A stretch of DNA of 43,255 bases from JAFMIT01 sp044341215 (GTDB taxonomy: Bacteria > Actinomycetota > Actinomycetes > S36-B12 > UBA5976). The notes below the pieces were generated by a model. That model was not told the origin of the DNA. It saw nothing but the letters and a program-made list of their open reading frames with translations, and made no database searches. Positions 39,058-43,255 of this stretch are shown piece after piece. The position numbers were made by a program, and so were the translations under genes. The number at the start of each line of letters is the position of its first letter. The stretch's first letter is position 1. The stretch lies in the NCBI GenBank assembly GCA_044341215.1, contig JBIISC010000007.1:1-43255 (forward strand), read 5' to 3'.

Positions 39058-39342
39058 GTGAGTAATGAACAAATACCACCACTACCACCAGTGTCAGATG
39101 AATCAGTACCAAACCCAGGCAAAAGAGCCGGTTGTTTGGTTGGCTGGCTTGGGCTGTTGTTTGGTATCTCACCAATCTTGATTGGTTTGACATCTGTCGT
39201 TTGGTGTGGCCCGGGTGCAAACGAAGGTAATTGCGCAGCAGCTGCAGCACCTTGGGCTATGTTTTTCACCATCCCAGTTGGATTTATCACTGGCATAGTT
39301 GGAATTGTTGTTTACTTCGCCGCAAATAAAAAGAAGAAATAG
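39058..39342 (+). CDS. Small two-TM membrane protein, unknown function
   Basis: The 94-aa protein has a Pro/Ser-rich hydrophilic N-terminus (~1-24), two TM helices (~25-47 and ~67-88) joined by a short loop with Cys residues (VVWCGPGANEGNCAAAA), and a tail of five-residue NKKKK type. The lysine end suggests the C-terminus is cytoplasmic. I do not recognise the family. GTG 39058 is set by SD GAGGGG (39045-39050); a TTG five codons earlier would put the SD inside the gene. A terminator follows. Confidence 0.75.
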   Translation: MSNEQIPPLPPVSDESVPNPGKRAGCLVGWLGLLFGISPILIGLTSVVWCGPGANEGNCAAAAAPWAMFFTIPVGFITGIVGIVVYFAANKKKK

Positions 39343-39388
39343 TCCTAAACAATTAACCTATATCTAAACAATAGAAACGAACTAATGA

Positions 39389-39418
39389 AAAAGGCGCGGA
39401 ATAGATCCCGCGCCTTTT
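39389..39418. terminator. Bidirectional terminator
   Basis: AAAAGGCGCGG (39389-39399) pairs with CCGCGCCTTTT (39408-39418) around an 8-nt loop. It separates the membrane-protein gene from the convergent zinc-ribbon gene, and both strands have T runs. Confidence 0.92.
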
Positions 39419-39429
39419 CACTTATTTAG

Positions 39430-39798
39430 TTATTTGCAGGTACTTGAATCGTAAGAGATGACAATCTTTGCAAAACGTTGATTGTTCTTGACTTTCTTGC
39501 CTTTGCCATTTGGCTTGAGGCTTACGGTCGAGGCAAATCCACGTTTAGTCAAGAATTTCTTAACAATCGCAGCCCGATTCTTGGCAAGTTTTGAGCCTTT
39601 TACTTTGAGGTCTTTAACGATGGTGACCGTATCACCATCGGACAGAATGTTTCCCACTGCATCTCGAATGATTTTCTGAGGCTCAGGCTGAGATTCTTCC
39701 GGTGACCATTCGTGAGCGCACTCAGGGCAGACAAGAAGGGAACCCATTTCATAGGCGTACTCAGATGCGCACTTTGGACAAGCTGGAGTCTCAGGCAT
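39430..39798 (-). CDS. YjdM/PhnA-like zinc-ribbon protein with unusual C-terminus
   Basis: The 122-aa protein begins MPETPACPKCASEYAY, with the second pair VCPECAHEW, a zinc ribbon as in YjdM (formerly PhnA). It then has DAVGNILSDGDTVTIVKDLKVKGS, the start of the PhnA C-terminal domain. From ~residue 69 it departs: KLAKNRAAIVKKFLTKRGF...GKGKKVKNNQRFAKIVISY resembles the end of an OmpA-like domain rather than the usual GTKVKNIRLVDGDHNIDCKI-type segment. The protein therefore looks chimeric, or has a strongly diverged second half. YjdM has no proven link to phosphonate use. Convergent with the membrane-protein gene. Confidence 0.8.
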   Translation of the reverse strand: MPETPACPKCASEYAYEMGSLLVCPECAHEWSPEESQPEPQKIIRDAVGNILSDGDTVTIVKDLKVKGSKLAKNRAAIVKKFLTKRGFASTVSLKPNGKGKKVKNNQRFAKIVISYDSSTCK

Positions 39799-39867
39799 TA
39801 TTTCCTTTTGGATTGTAGACCTAAAAGTTTAGTTCAACTCTAAGATTGTGAACCTAAGGACAGGCAG

Positions 39868-40629
39868 TTGAGTTATATGGCAATCGATTTCAAAGTAGCG
39901 CTTCGGAACAAATCGTTAGATGATTCACGAATTCTTGGCATCATATGGGCTGGAAGTGCCGCTGATGTGGCACGATTCGATGAATATTCAGATTACGATT
40001 TTTTCTTAATCACATTAGATGATCAAGCCGAGCCGATGCGACAAAATCTTGATTGGCTTCCAGAGTCTGAAAATATTGCCTACTTTGCTCGTGAAACTGC
40101 ACACGGACTCAAAGTTGTCTATAAAGATGGCACGATTCTTGAATACGCGGTTTTCACCCTAGATGAACTTTCAAATTCCGCCGTTAACCACTATGCAATA
40201 GATTTAGACAAAGCCGATGTTGAATCACGCACAAAAGCCATTCAGGCTAAAGGTGAACCAAAATCCCACGAAACAGTTGAAGATCATCTAGCAATTATCT
40301 ACACACTACTTATGATTGCAATTGGACGTGCTCGTCGTGGCGAGAAACTAATTGCTGGCCAGTTCATTCGTTCCTATGCAGCACTGCATCTAATTAGAGC
40401 AGTGAAGAAGTCTTTTGATTCAGCAAATCTCTCCCAAAGAGACATCTTGGATCCTTGGCGGAGATTTGAACTCGAATATCCAGAGATTGGATTGAAGTTA
40501 AATTCAGCAATAGCGCAAGAGGTCGAACAAGCCGCCTGGGCAATAGCCGATTTAACAGCTGAAGTTTTCGGTGCCCAGTCTCCAATTCCGGCTGCGGGAA
40601 TTGGCACCCTCAAACTGCGATTCAAATGA
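39868..40629 (+). CDS. Nucleotidyltransferase-fold protein (aminoglycoside adenylyltransferase-like)
   Basis: The ~253-aa protein has an N-terminal polymerase-beta-type domain: WAGSAADVARFDEYSDYDFFLI holds the GS...DxD metal-binding pattern (split: GSAADVARFDEY, SDYDFFLI). A C-terminal helical part (~130-235) contains RARRGEKLIAGQFIRSYAAL. Similar proteins include streptomycin/aminoglycoside 6-adenylyltransferases, but the substrate here is open. TTG 39868 is favoured by AAGGA (39856-39860) at 7 nt; ATG 39877 is the alternative. The stop overlaps the next gene (ATGA), so the two are coupled. Confidence 0.72.
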   Translation: MSYMAIDFKVALRNKSLDDSRILGIIWAGSAADVARFDEYSDYDFFLITLDDQAEPMRQNLDWLPESENIAYFARETAHGLKVVYKDGTILEYAVFTLDELSNSAVNHYAIDLDKADVESRTKAIQAKGEPKSHETVEDHLAIIYTLLMIAIGRARRGEKLIAGQFIRSYAALHLIRAVKKSFDSANLSQRDILDPWRRFELEYPEIGLKLNSAIAQEVEQAAWAIADLTAEVFGAQSPIPAAGIGTLKLRFK

Positions 40630-41987
40630 ATACTTCTCTTTGGGCAGATCAAGCCGAGCTAGGAGTTAATTTTCCAAAGCTCGAGCACAGCATTGAGACA
40701 GATATCTGCATTATTGGTGCTGGTTTTACTGGGCTCTGGACTGCCTATTGGCTCACAGAGCTAGCACCGCAATTAACCATCACAATTCTTGAAGCAAATT
40801 ACGCAGGCTTCGGCGCATCTGGAAGAAATGGCGGTTGGTTCTCCGCTCTATTCCCATCCGACATGGACAAGATTGCAATGTCGAGTGATGCAAAATCTGC
40901 AGTTGCACTTCAAAAAGAGATGAATGCAAATGTGGTTCGAATTGGGGAAGTGATTTCGAAACTAGGCATTGATTGCGGATGGGCGCATGAAGGCAGTTTG
41001 AATATTGCCCGCAACAAGGCACAGTTAATTAGGGCTACTGCTGAGATTGGATATTGGCGCAAATGGGGATTTGATGAATCGGATTACCGATTTATTCCTA
41101 AATCAGAGTTTGAAAACAGATACCGCATTACAAATCAACTTGGGGCGATATTCACACCTCATTGTGCTCGAATTCAACCTGCCAAACTCGTTAAGGGTAT
41201 AGTAAACGAATTGGTTAAACGAGGTGTGAAGATTTTCGAACAATCACCAGTTACCGATTTCTCGGCTCACCAAGTTTCAGTCAATGGATTTCAAGTTAAA
41301 ACTAACTGGGTAGTTCGTGCTACTGAGGCATACACCGCCAATTTTAAAAAGCATAAGCGCGATGTGATTCCGGTTTACTCATTGATGATTGCCACCGAAC
41401 CAATACCAGAAGCTGTTTGGGATGAGATTGGATTGCGTGGTGAGACTTTTGCAGACCTTAGGCACTTGCTGATTTATGGTCAGCGCACAGCAGACAATCG
41501 ATTTGCATTTGGTGGCAGGGGAGCGCCTTATCACTTTGGCAGCCGAATTTCGCCGGCGTTAGATAGAAATCCCAAAGTTCACATAGAAATCCGCAAAGTA
41601 TTAGACGAACTCTTCCCGATGATTAAGCCGTATAAGACAACCCACACATGGGGTGGACCGCTTGGCATTCCAAGAGATTGGTACGCCCGTGTTGACTTTG
41701 ATGAGGTCAATCAAATTGCAACAGGCGGTAGTTATGTTGGTGACGGAGTTGGGACTTCAGCGCTTGCGGGCATAACAATTGCCGAAAAAATAGCCGGAGT
41801 TGATTCACACCGCCAACACCTGCCTTGGATCAATCGTCAAAGTCGGAAATGGGAGTATGAGCCCATTCGCTGGATTGGCGCGAACGTTGGCCTTCGAGTT
41901 ATGGGGTTAGCGGACACTGAAGAACGGCTCACCGGCAAGCCGAGCGCCGCGGCCCAAATGTTCAGTCCATTCATAGGGCACGTGTAG
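40626..41987 (+). CDS. FAD-dependent oxidoreductase (DAO family)
   Basis: The 453-aa flavoprotein has the Rossmann FAD motif DICIIGAGFTGLWTAYWL (~27-44), an NGGWFSALFP loop (~73-82) and the C-terminal TGGSYVGDGVGTSALAGITIAEKI FAD-binding segment (split: GGSYVGDGVGTSALAG). The DAO family oxidises amino acids or amines; gamma-glutamylputrescine oxidase and glycine/sarcosine oxidase-type enzymes are the nearest by feel. No signal peptide. It overlaps the nucleotidyltransferase gene by 4 nt, an unusual pair whose logic I cannot explain. Confidence 0.85.
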   Translation: MNTSLWADQAELGVNFPKLEHSIETDICIIGAGFTGLWTAYWLTELAPQLTITILEANYAGFGASGRNGGWFSALFPSDMDKIAMSSDAKSAVALQKEMNANVVRIGEVISKLGIDCGWAHEGSLNIARNKAQLIRATAEIGYWRKWGFDESDYRFIPKSEFENRYRITNQLGAIFTPHCARIQPAKLVKGIVNELVKRGVKIFEQSPVTDFSAHQVSVNGFQVKTNWVVRATEAYTANFKKHKRDVIPVYSLMIATEPIPEAVWDEIGLRGETFADLRHLLIYGQRTADNRFAFGGRGAPYHFGSRISPALDRNPKVHIEIRKVLDELFPMIKPYKTTHTWGGPLGIPRDWYARVDFDEVNQIATGGSYVGDGVGTSALAGITIAEKIAGVDSHRQHLPWINRQSRKWEYEPIRWIGANVGLRVMGLADTEERLTGKPSAAAQMFSPFIGHV

Positions 41988-42019
41988 GTCGTATAGATTC
42001 CCCCAATGAGGAGACAAAT

Positions 42020-43255
42020 ATGAAAAAAATCATTGCAATCTTGCTAGGCGCTGTTCTGAGTGTGAGCGTCCTTGCGAGTGCCAAAGCTACAGAGATCACT
42101 GGCGAAATGGAAAACGTCTGGTGGGCAAACACCAGTACAAACGGAAAGACATCAGTGGCTTTTTGGGACATCTGGAATTACGAAAATCAAAATTATGACA
42201 ATTACTTTGTTTTCAATTTTAATGGCAAAGATGACGGGTGGTCTGAACCTGTAGTGGTCGAAGCTGATTACATCTTTGATATTGAAGTGCTATCAAGTGG
42301 AAAAATTATCTTTGCTTATCTCGATGGTGACGTTGCATATTTGCAAACTACGACTGATGGAAACAACTTCAGTACACCGACTGAATTGCAAATTGGTGCA
42401 GGAATGACCCTTGATGAAGATTATGAATTTCGGATGGAGAGTCTTGGGAAAATTGTCACAATGGTGGCAGAAGTAAATAATGAAGAAGGTGTTCAGATTT
42501 TTAGCTGGACTTCAAATAAATCTCAAAGCGCCTGGACTAAGAAAGTCGTGACCGACAATCTATTTCCATCAGCCATTTTCGATGATTGCAATTACCTGTC
42601 TGAGGGGTGTTCCCACTCTGTCCGCAATCTAACTTTTGGTCAAAATGCAAAGGGCCAACAGACACTCGTTGCGCGGGTTCGTGTTTCAGATGACAGCACA
42701 AATCCCACAACTAGGCATTGGGCAAACTTTGCGTTTCAGCGCAAAACAGCCACTTCGAACTGGAAAGCACCACAACTGCTCGACACTTATGGCCCTGAGG
42801 AAATAAATGGGTATGCGTACATGGTTGGACCGGTAGTGGTAACACCTAAAGGTAAAGCCGCCTACGCCTATACAAAAGGCTATAACGACGAACCGCATGC
42901 TATTCAAATATTCGTGAGCAGCGGATTTGGTAAACCATTTGTGCGAAAAGATCACGGGACCTTATCTCCAGTCCATGGCACTGAATCCCCAGATTTGGTG
43001 AATGTGGGTGAGAAGATTTATACCGCTTTCAATAAATATACTTCTGCCGATGATTACTCGCACCCAGAAGTTTATTTTGGTGAAGTCGGTAAACTGAATA
43101 AGGCCAAGAAAGTCGGAACCCCCGGAACTCATCGAATGATTGAATTCGCAAGAGTAAACGGAAAATTCACGATTGTCTCCGAATCTGAAAATAATGGGAA
43201 ATACATTGTTCAGATTAGAAAACTAACTGGTAAGAAGTGGTCAAGTCCTAAGCGG
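42020..43255 (+). CDS. Secreted protein with WSxP-type repeats, probable beta-propeller (partial, runs off the window)
   Basis: 412 codons are open from ATG 42020 to the window end with no stop. The N-terminus MKKIIAILLGAVLSVSVLAS is a typical signal peptide, with cleavage likely around ASAKA. The mature part repeats a loose pattern ending in W/F-S/T/K-x-P followed by hydrophobics: GWSEPVVV, NFSTPTELQ, AWTKKVVT, NWKAPQLL, FGKPFVRK, KWSSPKR. This is the look of BNR/Asp-box-like beta-propeller blades. A cysteine pair (DDCNYLSEGCSH) may form a disulfide. Probably an exported binding or hydrolytic protein; substrate unknown. SD GAGGAGA (42008-42014); TATAGA (41992-41997) may be the -10. Confidence 0.75.
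   Translation, partial: MKKIIAILLGAVLSVSVLASAKATEITGEMENVWWANTSTNGKTSVAFWDIWNYENQNYDNYFVFNFNGKDDGWSEPVVVEADYIFDIEVLSSGKIIFAYLDGDVAYLQTTTDGNNFSTPTELQIGAGMTLDEDYEFRMESLGKIVTMVAEVNNEEGVQIFSWTSNKSQSAWTKKVVTDNLFPSAIFDDCNYLSEGCSHSVRNLTFGQNAKGQQTLVARVRVSDDSTNPTTRHWANFAFQRKTATSNWKAPQLLDTYGPEEINGYAYMVGPVVVTPKGKAAYAYTKGYNDEPHAIQIFVSSGFGKPFVRKDHGTLSPVHGTESPDLVNVGEKIYTAFNKYTSADDYSHPEVYFGEVGKLNKAKKVGTPGTHRMIEFARVNGKFTIVSESENNGKYIVQIRKLTGKKWSSPKR

Noticed and set aside
1..43255. Insertion sequences, prophage or integrative element
   Set aside because: No transposase, integrase, phage genes or long inverted repeats were seen; gene order is that of a conserved core region up to about 35 kb.

Overview
The window looks like a stretch of chromosome from a small, moderate-to-low GC actinobacterium. 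A free-living freshwater lineage such as Nanopelagicales (acI) or a relative is my best guess; this is an inference from gene order and style, not a database match. Supporting signs are classic actinobacterial gene orders (ltbR-like regulator divergent from leuCD; coaD - SepIVA-like - DUF177 - rpmF - acpP - rnc - mutM - smc - ftsY; amt-glnB-glnD-ffh), a HU protein with a long Lys/Ala tail, very tight packing with many 1-8 nt overlaps, no gap above about 230 bp, no mobile elements, and many genes whose -10 box lies almost on the start codon (leaderless mRNAs).

Layout. 1-2968: end of ilvE, then a leader region with a nine-codon peptide and an intrinsic terminator, then cimA (isoleucine precursor) and an FAH-family enzyme. 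2988-4762: gltX with tRNA-Gln(CUG) and tRNA-Glu(CUC). 4761-8526: an alpha/beta hydrolase and an IclR regulator on the minus strand, divergent from leuC-leuD with a palindromic candidate operator between. 8674-14517: HU, plsC, gpsA, a PLP gamma-lyase/synthase on the opposite strand, ddl, thiL and rpmB. 14680-22640: DAK2 protein, recG, rsmD, coaD, a SepIVA-like coiled coil, DUF177, rpmF (57 aa), acpP, rnc, mutM. 22685-33149: smc, ftsY, then a nitrogen block amt-glnB-glnD behind GlnR-like boxes, then ffh. 33257-35757: thrC followed by an unusual single ORF in which a MoaD/ThiS-type sulfur-carrier domain is fused to a ParA-type ATPase. 35751-37023 (minus): a TPP riboswitch, a PnuC-family transporter (therefore probably PnuT, thiamine) and an overlapping P-loop kinase. 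37064-43255: a short-chain dehydrogenase, an FTR1 iron permease behind an IdeR/DtxR box and a 17-bp tandem repeat, a small membrane protein, a chimeric YjdM/PhnA-like zinc ribbon, a nucleotidyltransferase overlapping an FAD oxidoreductase, and the start of a secreted probable beta-propeller protein that runs off the window.

How the parts fit. The window joins branched-chain amino acid synthesis (ilvE, cimA, leuCD) with its likely controls (an Ile-rich leader peptide; an LtbR/NdgR-like regulator), both G-proteins of the SRP pathway (ftsY, ffh), nitrogen sensing (amt, PII, GlnD), and a possible full thiamine salvage route (riboswitch, PnuT, candidate kinase, then ThiL for TMP to TPP). The two items I find most novel are the sulfur carrier-ParA fusion and the riboswitch-controlled transporter/kinase pair. 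Several tandem repeats of 11-20 bp sit just upstream of start codons and look like recently amplified regulatory DNA.
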